In this document: piece by piece, positions 16,582 to 25,900 of the stretch
How the letters are laid out: each line of letters starts with the position of its first letter
Position numbering within the stretch: the stretch's first letter is position 1
NCBI GenBank assembly: GCA_015232315.1
Contig: JADFZZ010000034.1
Location: forward strand, 1-53,820
DNA from: SAR324 cluster bacterium
GTDB taxonomy: Bacteria; SAR324; NAC60-12
Direction of reading: 5' to 3'
DNA: 53,820 nt
Translations under genes and position numbers: made by a program
The notes under the pieces: model-generated
The model's database searches: none
Told to the model about the DNA's origin: nothing
What the model saw: only the letters and a program-made list of their open reading frames with translations

Positions 16582-16719
16582 GCACTCCCTGATGCTCAAC
16601 AAGATAACAAAGTCTTAATGAAATTCAAACTTTCTTTTTGTAATCAAAAGGGTTTGCAGTTGCCGTATAATTTGTTACAAGGCAACAGCGATTCGTTATT
16701 ATCATTATGGAGACACTTG

Positions 16720-17460
16720 ATGAAAAAAATCATGATCACCGGAGCTTCCTCCGGATTGGGAAAAGCATGTGCCATGGAATTTGCCAGGCGAGGATATGCG
16801 TTGGGACTCACCGCAAGAAGGTTGGATCAACTGGAACAGATCAAGCAGGATATCACCGCCAAATATCCCCATATCCCTGTTGAAATCAGAATGCTGGATG
16901 TCACACAGTATGCTACGATTCCTGAAATACTGAGGGATCTGGCCAACCATCTGGGTGGACTCGACATTGTGTTTGCCAATGCGGGTATCGGACTTGGTGG
17001 TAAGGCTGGTAAATCTCCGTTTGAAAATGTCCGAAAAACCATTGAAACCAATTTGATCGGTGCCATGGCAACGGTGGATGCCGCGGTGGCGTACTTTCTG
17101 GAACAAGGGAGTGGTCAGATCGTGGGAACTTCTTCCGTTGCGGCCTTTCGTGGATTTCCAGGTAATGCGGCGTATTGCGCATCAAAATCAGGATTTTCCA
17201 CCTACCTTGAAGGAGTTCGCGGTGAAGTTGCCCAGAAAAAAATCTCGGTCACCATTCTTCATCCGGGATTCATTGACACCCCCATCAATGATACTCTGCC
17301 CAATCGCCCGTTTGTGGTTCCTGTTGAAAAAGGAGCCATCGAAATGGTCGATCTGATTGAAAAGAAAGTGAAATCATCCACAGTTCCACGCATGCCCTGG
17401 AGCATGATTGGCATGCTGTTAAAAACCATGCCCGATGCGGTACTTGGTAGAATCAAATGA
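16720..17460 (+). CDS. short-chain dehydrogenase/reductase (classical SDR)
   Basis: 246 residues from the ATG at 16720, selected because GGAG lies 8 bases upstream and because the Rossmann motif then begins at residue 7; the open frame extends upstream without homologous sequence. NAD(P)-binding TGASSGLG, NAG motif (FANAGIG), catalytic Ser in GTSSVAAFRG and YxxxK (YCASK) are all present. An Arg pair after strand 2 (TARRLDQL) suggests NADPH preference. Substrate not predictable; related to YdfG/DltE-type oxidoreductases. Monocistronic, or paired with the acetyltransferase gene 57 bp downstream. Confidence 0.9.
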   Translation: MKKIMITGASSGLGKACAMEFARRGYALGLTARRLDQLEQIKQDITAKYPHIPVEIRMLDVTQYATIPEILRDLANHLGGLDIVFANAGIGLGGKAGKSPFENVRKTIETNLIGAMATVDAAVAYFLEQGSGQIVGTSSVAAFRGFPGNAAYCASKSGFSTYLEGVRGEVAQKKISVTILHPGFIDTPINDTLPNRPFVVPVEKGAIEMVDLIEKKVKSSTVPRMPWSMIGMLLKTMPDAVLGRIK

Positions 17461-17517
17461 TGATCATGTTGGGCCGTCAAATACAGCTTGGTCGTGACAA
17501 GATAGGGTGAGGTTATT

Positions 17518-18066
17518 GTGAACGTGAATCTGCCCGCAGAACTTCAAACAGATCGGATGCATCTCCGACAATGGGTATTTAATGATCGAGTATCATTTGC
17601 CAGGCTGAACTCAGACCCACAGGTGGTAGAATTCCTCCCCAAAGCACTATCTCAGGAAGAGAGCGATGGTTTTGCAGAACGCATTGAGGAACATTTTCAA
17701 CAACATGGGTTTGGTCTTTGGGCTGTTGAGATTCTTGGGGTCACACAGTTTGCGGGGTTTATTGGCCTTTCGATTCCAACATTTGAAGCACATTTCACTC
17801 CATGTGTTGAAATTGGTTGGCGTCTCGCCCCTGCATACTGGAATTGTGGCTATGCGACGGAGGGAGCACTAGCAGTGCTAAAATTTGGATTCAAGTTTTT
17901 GAGAGTAAACGAGATCGTCTCATTCACGGTCCCAAGCAATGTTCGGTCAAGGCGGGTGATGGAAAAGATTGGTATGACGTATGTACCAAGCGATGAATTT
18001 GACCATCCAAAACTTCCAGAAGGGCATCCGCTTCGGCGACATGTTTTATACCGAAAGGTTTCATGA
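17518..18066 (+). CDS. GNAT N-acetyltransferase (RimJ/RimL type)
   Basis: 182 residues from a GTG start at 17518 with GAGG just upstream. RimL-like features: LQTDRMHLRQWVFNDRVSFARLNSDPQVVEFLP at the N-terminus, EIGWRLAPAYWNCGYATEGALAVLKFGF for the acetyl-CoA-binding core, and NVRSRRVMEKIGM. Family members acetylate protein N-termini or small amines. The central CoA-loop reads WNCGYATE, close to the usual R/QxxGxA/G pattern. Substrate unknown. Confidence 0.88.
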   Translation: MNVNLPAELQTDRMHLRQWVFNDRVSFARLNSDPQVVEFLPKALSQEESDGFAERIEEHFQQHGFGLWAVEILGVTQFAGFIGLSIPTFEAHFTPCVEIGWRLAPAYWNCGYATEGALAVLKFGFKFLRVNEIVSFTVPSNVRSRRVMEKIGMTYVPSDEFDHPKLPEGHPLRRHVLYRKVS

Positions 18067-18077
18067 TCTTGTGCTCA

Positions 18078-18394
18078 CTCACCTCCCTTGCCCGTCAAAA
18101 ACAAGGGCGTTCCGCCACACGTTCCTATGGAATCGTCGATTCCCAAAATGTGAAAACCCAATATGATAGCGACGATCGTGGCATTGGACGGCGGGAAAAA
18201 AGTGAAAGGCCGCAAACGCCATATCTGTGTCGACATTCTGGGAAACCTGCTCCATATCATCGTACATGCCGCCAATAAATCCGACACGGTGGAGGGATGC
18301 CGTGTCTTCCAGGAAGCGCTGGAACGTTATCCTTCGCTTGACGCTTTTTCCGCCGATGGCGGCTACCAGGGAACCTCCGTGGACTTTTACAACT
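18078..18394 (+). pseudogene. IS5-family transposase remnant, frameshifted and truncated
   Basis: Frame 1 carries ARQKQGRSATRSYGIVDSQNVKT (first catalytic Asp) through DDRGI near 18183. Frame 2 continues with GGKKVKGRKRHICVDILGNLLHI ... SADGGYQG (second Asp) to about 18394. One extra base around 18184 separates the two halves. Both ends of the transposase are missing and no terminal inverted repeats were recognised. It sits directly between the acetyltransferase stop and the queA start. Confidence 0.85.
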
Positions 18395-18415
18395 TATTCT
18401 TTTGCCATTCCATAG

Positions 18416-19483
18416 ATGCTCATGTCTGATATTATCCATCCTCAATGGAACCTTCATTCTTACCATTTTGACCTGCCGGAAAACCTGATTGCCCAGCATC
18501 CACCTCCGGAACGTGGAAAATCCCGCATGATGCGGTTGTCACGGGAAAACCAGACCTGCCAGCATGATAGCTTTGAAAATATTGTTGAATGTCTCCCGGC
18601 CAACACCACCCTTGTGTTGAACAATACCAGAGTTTTGCCCGCACGACTCAGAGGACAGCGCGCAACCGGAGGATACATTGAAATTCTTCTGATTGAGGAA
18701 CACTCCCGGGGAGTCTGGGCGGCCATGATGAAAAACGCCCGAAGCGTCAAACGCGGTGAATTGCTGACCTTTGCGGAGGGATACATCCAGGCTCATGCCA
18801 GAGAACGTAACGCGGAGGGTTTGTGGATTCTTGAATTTGACGATCCTGAATTATTTTTAAAACGTCTGGAGCAACACGGCGAAATGCCGTTACCGCCCTA
18901 CATCCAGAGAAAACAACCTGAAAAAACACTCCGGGAACAAGATCAGACAAGGTATCAGACCTGTTTTTCCAAAAACATCGGCGCCATTGCGGCCCCAACC
19001 GCAGGTCTGCATTTCACCCCTCAAATTCTGGAACAGATACGCCATCGAGGTATTGAAGTTCTGGAAGTGACACTCCATGTGGGACGCGGCACTTTTGCGC
19101 CCTTGCTGCATGAAGACATCCGGCAACATCCGATTCATACGGAATATTTTCATATTTCCCCCGAAGCCCTGACACAACTGACGGAATCCATGAGGAATCA
19201 CCGGAAAATTGTAGCCGTTGGAACGACCTCCGTTCGGGTGCTGGAAACCCTGGCCCTGCATGAGTTCAAAAAAAATGAGGGTTGGACCAATATTTATATT
19301 TATCCGCCCTATACGTTCAAGGTTGTTCAGGGAATGCTGACCAACTTTCACCTGCCTGAATCAACACTGATCCTGCTGGTTTCCGCCTTTTATGGAAAAG
19401 ATGAACTCCTGCTGGCATATCAGCAGGCGATAGCAGAGCATTACCGTTTTTACAGTTATGGCGACTGCATGTTGATTCTATGA
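18416..19483 (+). CDS. queA: S-adenosylmethionine:tRNA ribosyltransferase-isomerase QueA
   Basis: 355 residues, normal length. Transfers and isomerises the ribosyl group of SAM onto preQ1-tRNA to give epoxyqueuosine. Family segments: YHFDLPENLIAQHPPPERGKSRMM at the N-terminus, VLNNTRVLPARLRG, GEMPLPPYI, RYQTCF, GAIAAPTAGLHFT, HVGRGTFAPL, VGTTSVRVLETLA and TNFHLPESTLILLVSAF. ATG codons at 18416 and 18422 are both possible starts; neither has a good SD. Its upstream DNA is the transposase remnant, so its expression signals may derive from that insertion. Confidence 0.95.
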   Translation: MLMSDIIHPQWNLHSYHFDLPENLIAQHPPPERGKSRMMRLSRENQTCQHDSFENIVECLPANTTLVLNNTRVLPARLRGQRATGGYIEILLIEEHSRGVWAAMMKNARSVKRGELLTFAEGYIQAHARERNAEGLWILEFDDPELFLKRLEQHGEMPLPPYIQRKQPEKTLREQDQTRYQTCFSKNIGAIAAPTAGLHFTPQILEQIRHRGIEVLEVTLHVGRGTFAPLLHEDIRQHPIHTEYFHISPEALTQLTESMRNHRKIVAVGTTSVRVLETLALHEFKKNEGWTNIYIYPPYTFKVVQGMLTNFHLPESTLILLVSAFYGKDELLLAYQQAIAEHYRFYSYGDCMLIL

Positions 19484-19586
19484 ATGATTGTCATGCCAGA
19501 TGTTTCGTAGGGCTTGCATGACATGGTGAAATCAGCAATAAATAACCCAGGTCATTTCTTTTATTCCTTTCCTCACCCAAAGGCGC

Positions 19587-21290
19587 ATGGCAACAATTCT
19601 GATCGTTGATGATGATCCCCAGGTCATTCAGCAGGTACAAATACTGCTGGATGAGTTTGGCTATGAAACAGCGTTTATTTCAAGACCACGTTTTTTATTT
19701 CAACGACTGGAATCCAAACGTTTTGACCTGATATTGATGGATATCGGTATGCCTGATATTGATGGGCTGACCTTGTTGAAACAATTGAAAGCACACGATC
19801 TTTTTAACAAGATTCCTGTCATCATGTTGACCGGGGAAGATGATGAAAATTTTGTGACCACCTGTTTTGAATCCGGTGCGACGGATTATATCAATAAACC
19901 CGTGAGTCGCAGTATCCTGGAAGCCCGAATCAAAACAGCGATCACAGCCCATCAGGCCATGGAACTTCTGGAAAACAAGGTGGAAGAACGCACTATTGAA
20001 CTTCAGCGCACCAATGACTTTCTCGGAAATATCTGCGGGGAGTTGGAGCGCATCAATAAATCGTTTCAGATCTTTGTTCCCAAACAGTTTGTTGATCGCA
20101 TTTTATCAGAACAATTCATTCAGGCGGGAGACTACGAAGAGGAAATCCTGTCCATTCTGTTTGCGGATATCCGGTCATATACCAACATTGCGGAACAGAT
20201 GAGTTCCGAACAGATTTTTCAATTCCTCAATGGCTTTTACAGCCTGACAGAACCCCTGATCAGCAAAAACCACGGCTTCGTGGACAAATTTATCGGAGAT
20301 GCCATCATGGCGCTGTTTGATCAGGAATTGTCCGGGGTCAATGCCGTCAGGGCGGCGGTCGATATTCAGCATGAAACACAAGACTACAATGAATTTCGTA
20401 GAAAACTGGACCAACCCCAGATCCAGCTTGGGATCGGCATCAACACAGGTCCCGTCATGGTGGGCACCCTTGGCTCAGACACCCGCATGAATTCTACGGT
20501 GATTGGTGATCCTGTGAATCTGGCATCACGCCTCGAAGCCCTGACCAAAAAATACAATGCGCGCATTCTGCTTTCGCATCACACCAGAGCAGAGCTGAAG
20601 GATGAGAATTTTCTAATCAGGGAAATTGATTCTGTACGGGTTCGTGGAAAAAATCAGACCGTTGGTATTTATGAAATATTTGATTGTGACCCGCCCCATC
20701 TCAAAGATAAAAAACTGGAAACCCGACAAGCGCTCATGAACGCCATTACCCTTTACAAAAGCGCCATGTTTGAGGAGGCGCTGGAACAACTCGAACACTG
20801 TTTTAAGGTGTATCCTCAGGATGTGACGGTGATTGAACATATCCAGCGTTGCCGTTATTTCAGCAAATATCCTCCCGCCTCTGATCAATTCTGGACCGGC
20901 GTGGTTGGCGAATCTGAATTATTCAAAGACCGTACTCTGCGCCGTCGAACCGAACGTTTTGATCTGGAACCTCCGGGGAAAATTAAAATTGATCTGATGG
21001 GAACGATGGTTGAGGGCACCATTCATGATATTTCCGCCGATGGCGCCAGAGTTCGATTTTCAGGTCCACTGTCTCAGGGAGAAACCATTTTATTGAATCT
21101 GGATTTCAGGGGCACTGTGCTGGAAACTGAAACAATCACAGAAAATTTCAGGGTTCTGGGGCAGATTGCCTGGCGAAAACAGGAAGACAATCACGGACAG
21201 CATGCCTATTGGTTTGGCATCTCCTTCACCATGATGCTTCAAGAACAGGAAGAACAGTTGATCAGGATCCTCAACAACCGGGCCTCCTGA
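19587..21290 (+). CDS. response regulator-adenylate cyclase-PilZ protein
   Basis: 567 residues. Receiver domain 3-120, phosphoacceptor D52 ([10 protein letters not shown]), switch Lys in INKPVS. Coiled-coil linker 125-170. Class III cyclase domain about 180-360: metal Asp in LFADIRSYT and in [12 protein letters not shown], whose Lys fits ATP rather than GTP, and transition-state residues in [12 protein letters not shown] helical repeat segment ([22 protein letters not shown]) follows. C-terminal PilZ about 450-567 with an Arg cluster (RRRTERF) and DISADG, the usual c-di-GMP-binding pattern. The protein could integrate phosphorylation and c-di-GMP to control cAMP synthesis. The hybrid kinase gene begins 43 bp downstream. 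Confidence 0.9.
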   Translation: MATILIVDDDPQVIQQVQILLDEFGYETAFISRPRFLFQRLESKRFDLILMDIGMPDIDGLTLLKQLKAHDLFNKIPVIMLTGEDDENFVTTCFESGATDYINKPVSRSILEARIKTAITAHQAMELLENKVEERTIELQRTNDFLGNICGELERINKSFQIFVPKQFVDRILSEQFIQAGDYEEEILSILFADIRSYTNIAEQMSSEQIFQFLNGFYSLTEPLISKNHGFVDKFIGDAIMALFDQELSGVNAVRAAVDIQHETQDYNEFRRKLDQPQIQLGIGINTGPVMVGTLGSDTRMNSTVIGDPVNLASRLEALTKKYNARILLSHHTRAELKDENFLIREIDSVRVRGKNQTVGIYEIFDCDPPHLKDKKLETRQALMNAITLYKSAMFEEALEQLEHCFKVYPQDVTVIEHIQRCRYFSKYPPASDQFWTGVVGESELFKDRTLRRRTERFDLEPPGKIKIDLMGTMVEGTIHDISADGARVRFSGPLSQGETILLNLDFRGTVLETETITENFRVLGQIAWRKQEDNHGQHAYWFGISFTMMLQEQEEQLIRILNNRAS

Positions 21291-21333
21291 TAATCCGGCT
21301 TTCTTCTCTCAATCACTCACGTTCAAGGTCCTC

Positions 21334-24300
21334 ATGCTGGTAGCCACTCTCTCTTTAAGAATAAAATTTAATGCGGTCGCTATTGTAATCAGCGGCGCGA
21401 TTTTTATCATCTATGGCCTTTTCTGGAATATGCTGTTGCCTGTCAGGAGTGAGTTCTGGATGAGCATGGGCTTCTGGGGTGGAATTCTGTTTCTGGCGAT
21501 TTTATGTTTGAATATCATGTTCTCTGAACTGGTATTGTCACCGCTTTCCCGGCTCAATCACATGATGCGGCGGATTCAGTCCGGACATTTGGGCGAACAG
21601 ATTCCTGTAATGAATCAGGATGAAATCGGAATTCTGTCCAGCACCTTCAATGCCATGTCCCTTGAGTTGAAAAACACAACGGAACGTCTCAAAAAAGCGG
21701 AATATGAACGGGGTGCCGCAGAAAAAAGAACCGAAGCAAAATCCTTGTTTCTTGCCACCATGAGTCATGAAATCCGCACCCCCATGAATGGCTTGATCGG
21801 TATGACTGAACTGCTGATGCGAACCGAACTGAATTCACGTCAACTCCATTATCTTGAGACCATCCACAACAGTGGACAGAATTTACTCACACTGATCAAT
21901 GATATTCTGGATTTTTCCAGACTGGAATCAGGAAAAATTGTTCTCGAACAAAAAGACATGAATCTGCATACCTGTTTGAGAGGCGTCATGGACCTGTTCA
22001 CACCGTTAGCCCGCGAAAAACATCTGGATTTTCAATATTCCCCGGATCCGTTGCTGCCGCCCGTCATTGTGGCAGATGTGACACGCCTGCAGCAGGTGCT
22101 CATGAATCTGGTCAGCAATGCCATAAAATTTACCAGTCAGGGAAGTGTGGTTGTGTCAGTCAGGGTCCTCAATGAACCTGTCCCGGAACAGGAAGGACAA
22201 CAACTGAATCTCCTGTTTTCCATAAAAGATACCGGCATCGGAATTCCTGAGTCCAGGAAGGCACACTTGTTTCAGCAGTTTTCTCAACTGGATGTATCCA
22301 TAGCCCGGCAGTATGGCGGTAGTGGACTGGGTTTGTCGATCTGCCGACAACTGGTTTCCATCATGGGTGGAGAAATCACGGTAGACAGCAAAGAACAGGA
22401 AGGTTCCACCTTTTCTTTCACCTTTCCCACACGTATTGGCTCTTTGTCTACCATGGTGGCAGATTCCAGGGAAAACACGCCGTCTACGCAATTGCCCGAC
22501 ATCAAATTCCTGTCATCTTTTGCCGAACATTATCCCCTGAAAATTCTGGTGGTTGAAGATGACATCATGAACCAGCGCATGATCATGGCCATGCTGGAAG
22601 AAATGGGTTATCATCCCGGCCTGGTTCAAAACGGAAAAGAAGCACTGGAAGAAATGGAACAACAGCATTTTGATATTCTGCTTCTGGATCTGAAAATGCC
22701 TGAAATGGATGGTTTTGAGACGGCTGTCAATATTCAATGCCAATGGCCACTTTATGAACGACCCCGCATCATTGCCATGACGGCTGAAGTTTTGCCCCAC
22801 ATCCAGGAACAATGCATCACAAACGGCATGGATGATTTTTTAAGCAAACCCTTTCATATTCGTGATCTGACAAAAATCCTGAAACACTGGTACAACCGGC
22901 TGGACAAGATCGACAATGACCGCCCTTCCATGTTACAGGAGCAGGAGGAGAAAGAGACGGACTCCGCAGAGCAGATTCCGGATGATATTCTGTTTTTACA
23001 ACCGGAAATGCGCTATCAGGATACGTTTCTGTTTGATGAAAACAACAGGATCCTGAGATATCTCAAAGAATCTCGTTTGTTTGAACACCTCGGGCAGGAA
23101 ACTCTGGAAAAAATGGCACCCCTTTGCAGTTTTCAAAAATATCCCGCGGGAACCGTGATTCTGGAAGAAGGCTATGTCAATGACCATATCTATCTGTTGC
23201 AACGTGGTGAAATCGGGATCTACTCCAATGGCAATTATATCATCAGTCTCAAACGCAAAGGCGATTTGTTTGGAGAAATGAGTGTGATCAGTTCCAAACC
23301 GGCCTCTGCCAGTGTTGTAGCTGAAACCGCTGTCACTGTTTTCAGTTTCAACGCCAGAAATATCAAACCTTATGCCGGTATTGATCGAAGTGAAGTGGAA
23401 AGTGTCCTTTATCGAATCTTTGCCATGATTCTCACGGAAAAACTGATTTTAACAACGCATAAGGCCGAAAAATATGAAACAGTGAACCGGAGACTTGAGC
23501 AGACCACCCAGGAATTGTATGAGGCGAAACGTCAGGCCGAGTCCCTCAATCGTTCGAAGTCACAGTTTCTGGCCAACATGAGTCATGAAATCCGCACTCC
23601 GCTGAACGCGATCGGCGGCTTCAGTCAAATTCTGCTTCAGCGCCTGTCACCTCTGCCACATTATGAATCGGTCCGTCAGTATTTTGAAAATATTTTATCC
23701 AGTGCGAATCATCTGGCTGAAATACTGAACAATATCATTGCACTCTCTCAAATTGAGACGGAACGGAAGGACGTTTTGCAGGAAAATGTCCATATCAAAA
23801 CATTGTTGCAGGGAGTTTATCATGCCAATAAGTCTTATGCGTTGCAGAGGGACGTGCATTTAACTTACAGCATAGTGCCCGACGCTCCGGAAATCATTCT
23901 GACAGATCGCGGAAAATTGAACCAGATTCTGTTCAATCTTATCAACAATGCCATCAAATTTTCAGCAGAAGGCCAGACGGTGCAATTGAAGATGGAGGTT
24001 GAAGGAGAAGAACTCAAATTCATGGTGGAAGATGAGGGTGTCGGGATACCGGAAGATAAACTTGAAACCATTTTTCAGCCAATGGAACAGGTCGATAACA
24101 GCACAAAACGCAAATTCGGGGGTACTGGCATCGGTTTGGCCATTGTCCGTGAATTGGTCCGTCAGCTTGGCGGTCGCATAGAGGTTCGCAGTCAACTGAA
24201 TGCAGGAACCTGTTTTACGGTGACCTTGCCCTGCGTAATTCAGTCAGAAACAAGTCCTGTTCTGCATTTCGGGGATTATGTGTTTCATGAAAGCAATCTT

Positions 24301-24930
24301 GTTCTGGTGATTGAAGACAACATCATGAATCAACTCATGATCCAGGCGCTGTTTGACGAATTGAAGATTCCAGTACAAATCGTTGCCGACGCGGCCCGGG
24401 GAATTCAAATTGCGCTACAAACGCCTCCCGATCTGATTCTGATGGATATGCATATGCCGGACATGGATGGGGTGGAAGCCACCCGGATCCTTCGTCAGTC
24501 GCCCGGAGGACAGGCAATTCCCATTGTCGCCATCTCGGCAGATGTGCTCAAAGAGCAGCAGGATGCCGCAAAGCAGGTGGGTATCAACCATTATCTGCTA
24601 AAACCGCTCGAAGTGAACAAACTTCTGCCTGTGCTGGTTCATTACCTCAAACATACGCCGGTTGTGACTGTTTCCACAGAAACTTCCAGCAATGCTTTCA
24701 ATATGGAAATCCTGCCTGAAGCAATCAAACAGAAAATGATTGAAATAGCTGAAACATTGAATGCTGTTCCCATTTATGAAATGGAAATTCTGATTGCGGG
24801 ATTGCGGAACATGATTGAATTATGTAAGGACTACCCTGGCATTAGAACAGGACTGAAGCATATGGAAAACGCTGTTTATGAGGGAAATGAAAGGCTATGG
24901 AAGACCATGCTCCATCAGCTTTGTGGTTGA
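21334..24930 (+). CDS. double hybrid histidine kinase with internal CNB domain
   Basis: 1198 residues. Order: two membrane helices (about 10-32 and 42-64) with almost no periplasmic loop, HAMP (65-118), HisKA-1 (H145, [11 protein letters not shown]) and HATPase ([13 protein letters not shown]), receiver-1 (D452), CNB domain (about 570-680), second HisKA (H751, [11 protein letters not shown]) with HATPase ([20 protein letters not shown]), receiver-2 (D1038), and a helical tail about 1110-1198 without a clear HPt His. Two complete kinase modules in one chain are uncommon. The CNB cassette reads [15 protein letters not shown], with Ala657 where Arg usually binds phosphate. It may phosphorylate the upstream receiver-cyclase. 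Confidence 0.92.
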   Translation: MLVATLSLRIKFNAVAIVISGAIFIIYGLFWNMLLPVRSEFWMSMGFWGGILFLAILCLNIMFSELVLSPLSRLNHMMRRIQSGHLGEQIPVMNQDEIGILSSTFNAMSLELKNTTERLKKAEYERGAAEKRTEAKSLFLATMSHEIRTPMNGLIGMTELLMRTELNSRQLHYLETIHNSGQNLLTLINDILDFSRLESGKIVLEQKDMNLHTCLRGVMDLFTPLAREKHLDFQYSPDPLLPPVIVADVTRLQQVLMNLVSNAIKFTSQGSVVVSVRVLNEPVPEQEGQQLNLLFSIKDTGIGIPESRKAHLFQQFSQLDVSIARQYGGSGLGLSICRQLVSIMGGEITVDSKEQEGSTFSFTFPTRIGSLSTMVADSRENTPSTQLPDIKFLSSFAEHYPLKILVVEDDIMNQRMIMAMLEEMGYHPGLVQNGKEALEEMEQQHFDILLLDLKMPEMDGFETAVNIQCQWPLYERPRIIAMTAEVLPHIQEQCITNGMDDFLSKPFHIRDLTKILKHWYNRLDKIDNDRPSMLQEQEEKETDSAEQIPDDILFLQPEMRYQDTFLFDENNRILRYLKESRLFEHLGQETLEKMAPLCSFQKYPAGTVILEEGYVNDHIYLLQRGEIGIYSNGNYIISLKRKGDLFGEMSVISSKPASASVVAETAVTVFSFNARNIKPYAGIDRSEVESVLYRIFAMILTEKLILTTHKAEKYETVNRRLEQTTQELYEAKRQAESLNRSKSQFLANMSHEIRTPLNAIGGFSQILLQRLSPLPHYESVRQYFENILSSANHLAEILNNIIALSQIETERKDVLQENVHIKTLLQGVYHANKSYALQRDVHLTYSIVPDAPEIILTDRGKLNQILFNLINNAIKFSAEGQTVQLKMEVEGEELKFMVEDEGVGIPEDKLETIFQPMEQVDNSTKRKFGGTGIGLAIVRELVRQLGGRIEVRSQLNAGTCFTVTLPCVIQSETSPVLHFGDYVFHESNLVLVIEDNIMNQLMIQALFDELKIPVQIVADAARGIQIALQTPPDLILMDMHMPDMDGVEATRILRQSPGGQAIPIVAISADVLKEQQDAAKQVGINHYLLKPLEVNKLLPVLVHYLKHTPVVTVSTETSSNAFNMEILPEAIKQKMIEIAETLNAVPIYEMEILIAGLRNMIELCKDYPGIRTGLKHMENAVYEGNERLWKTMLHQLCG

Positions 24931-25022
24931 TGCCTTTCCCTGGAAATGAGGCCTTCTGCTGTTTTTTGCGTTTTCTCGGGAATATTTGAGTTGATTGATT
25001 TGAATGGATTAGGAGAGGGGAC

Positions 25023-25053
25023 GGCAGAAGTTTTTACTCCTGCCTCTTTTTTT
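25023..25053 (+). terminator. rho-independent terminator after the hybrid kinase gene
   Basis: GGCAGAAG (25023-25030) pairs with CTCCTGCC (25037-25044) with one mismatch and a 6-base loop, followed by TCTTTTTTT. It is placed between the convergent kinase and PUD-domain genes. Confidence 0.7.
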
Positions 25054-25054
25054 A

Positions 25055-25681
25055 CTACGCTTTCAGGGCGGCATCCTCAGAGGTGAACAAGGCAGAATTA
25101 CCCTGCACAATCCAGACTTCATTCTTGCCGGCTTTGACATGCACAATCATATCATTTCCGGGATCCTTAGCGTCCCCGTTATGAACAATAATTCCGACAG
25201 AACCAGGCCCGGTGACGTTCGCTTTGGCAATTTTACCAAAGTTGTCACTTCCTGAAAATTCCGCGGGTTTATCCCAACTGGTAGCGGCTTTTTCAGACAA
25301 TGGCGTGCCTGAAACATTCCAGATATGAGCACCCCATCCATCATAGTCTTTTCCAGACCGTCGATAATGAATCACCAGCGTACTGGCTTCTTTCTTTTTG
25401 GGTTCAGCGGCTTTTTCCGGTTCAGCTTTTTTGGCAGCCGGCTTGGTCGCTGCTGTTTTGGGTTTTGCAGAAGCTGAAGAAGCTTTTGCGGAAGTTTTTT
25501 TATTCTCGGTTTTGGTTGGCATCCTGTCCTCCAATTTTAGTTTAATCATGGTTTCACAAAGTTCAATAAGCTGTTCTCCCGGAGAACCGCTTTCGCGACT
25601 TTGAAGTGCAATACCCGTTCCCTTAGCATTTCTAAAAAGACGACTACAAGTAAATTTTTTCACAAAATCATCAACTGTCAT
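25055..25681 (-). CDS. cytoplasmic PUD (pullulanase-associated, starch-binding-like) domain protein with Lys/Ala tail
   Basis: 208 residues from the ATG at 25681. An internal ATG at 25522 has a strong SD (GGAGG) and would give a 155-residue form; both starts are plausible. Residues 54-95 are histone-H1-like Lys/Ala/Pro-rich (SAKASSASAKPKTAATKPAA). Residues about 97-205 match the PUD/CBM41-type beta-sandwich: LVIHYRRSGKDYDGWGAHIWN, PGSVGIIVHNGDAKDPGNDM and NEVWIVQGNSALF. The family binds alpha-glucans when fused to pullulanases, but here there is no catalytic domain and no signal peptide. Might bind intracellular glycogen, or nucleic acid through the basic tail (inference). Confidence 0.75.
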   Translation of the reverse strand: MTVDDFVKKFTCSRLFRNAKGTGIALQSRESGSPGEQLIELCETMIKLKLEDRMPTKTENKKTSAKASSASAKPKTAATKPAAKKAEPEKAAEPKKKEASTLVIHYRRSGKDYDGWGAHIWNVSGTPLSEKAATSWDKPAEFSGSDNFGKIAKANVTGPGSVGIIVHNGDAKDPGNDMIVHVKAGKNEVWIVQGNSALFTSEDAALKA

Positions 25682-25900
25682 GAATTATTCACCTTTTCAA
25701 ACTATCATGCTGAAACGTATTTTACGCACTTTCGGCAAAACAGGAATAAAACTCAACCTGAAACTCATGCGTGCATTGATTTCGGTATTCTCAAATTTTC
25801 CAGATTGCCTTTTTTTTGTCTCAATGACAAAAATGAACCATTGACACGGTTTTGCCTGTCCTTGACCATTATTCTTTCCATAACATCCAATGAACCTGCT

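Noticed and set aside
19484-19586. GTCATGC/GCATGAC inverted repeat after queA as a terminator
   Set aside because: The stem is short, the loop long and no T-tract follows.
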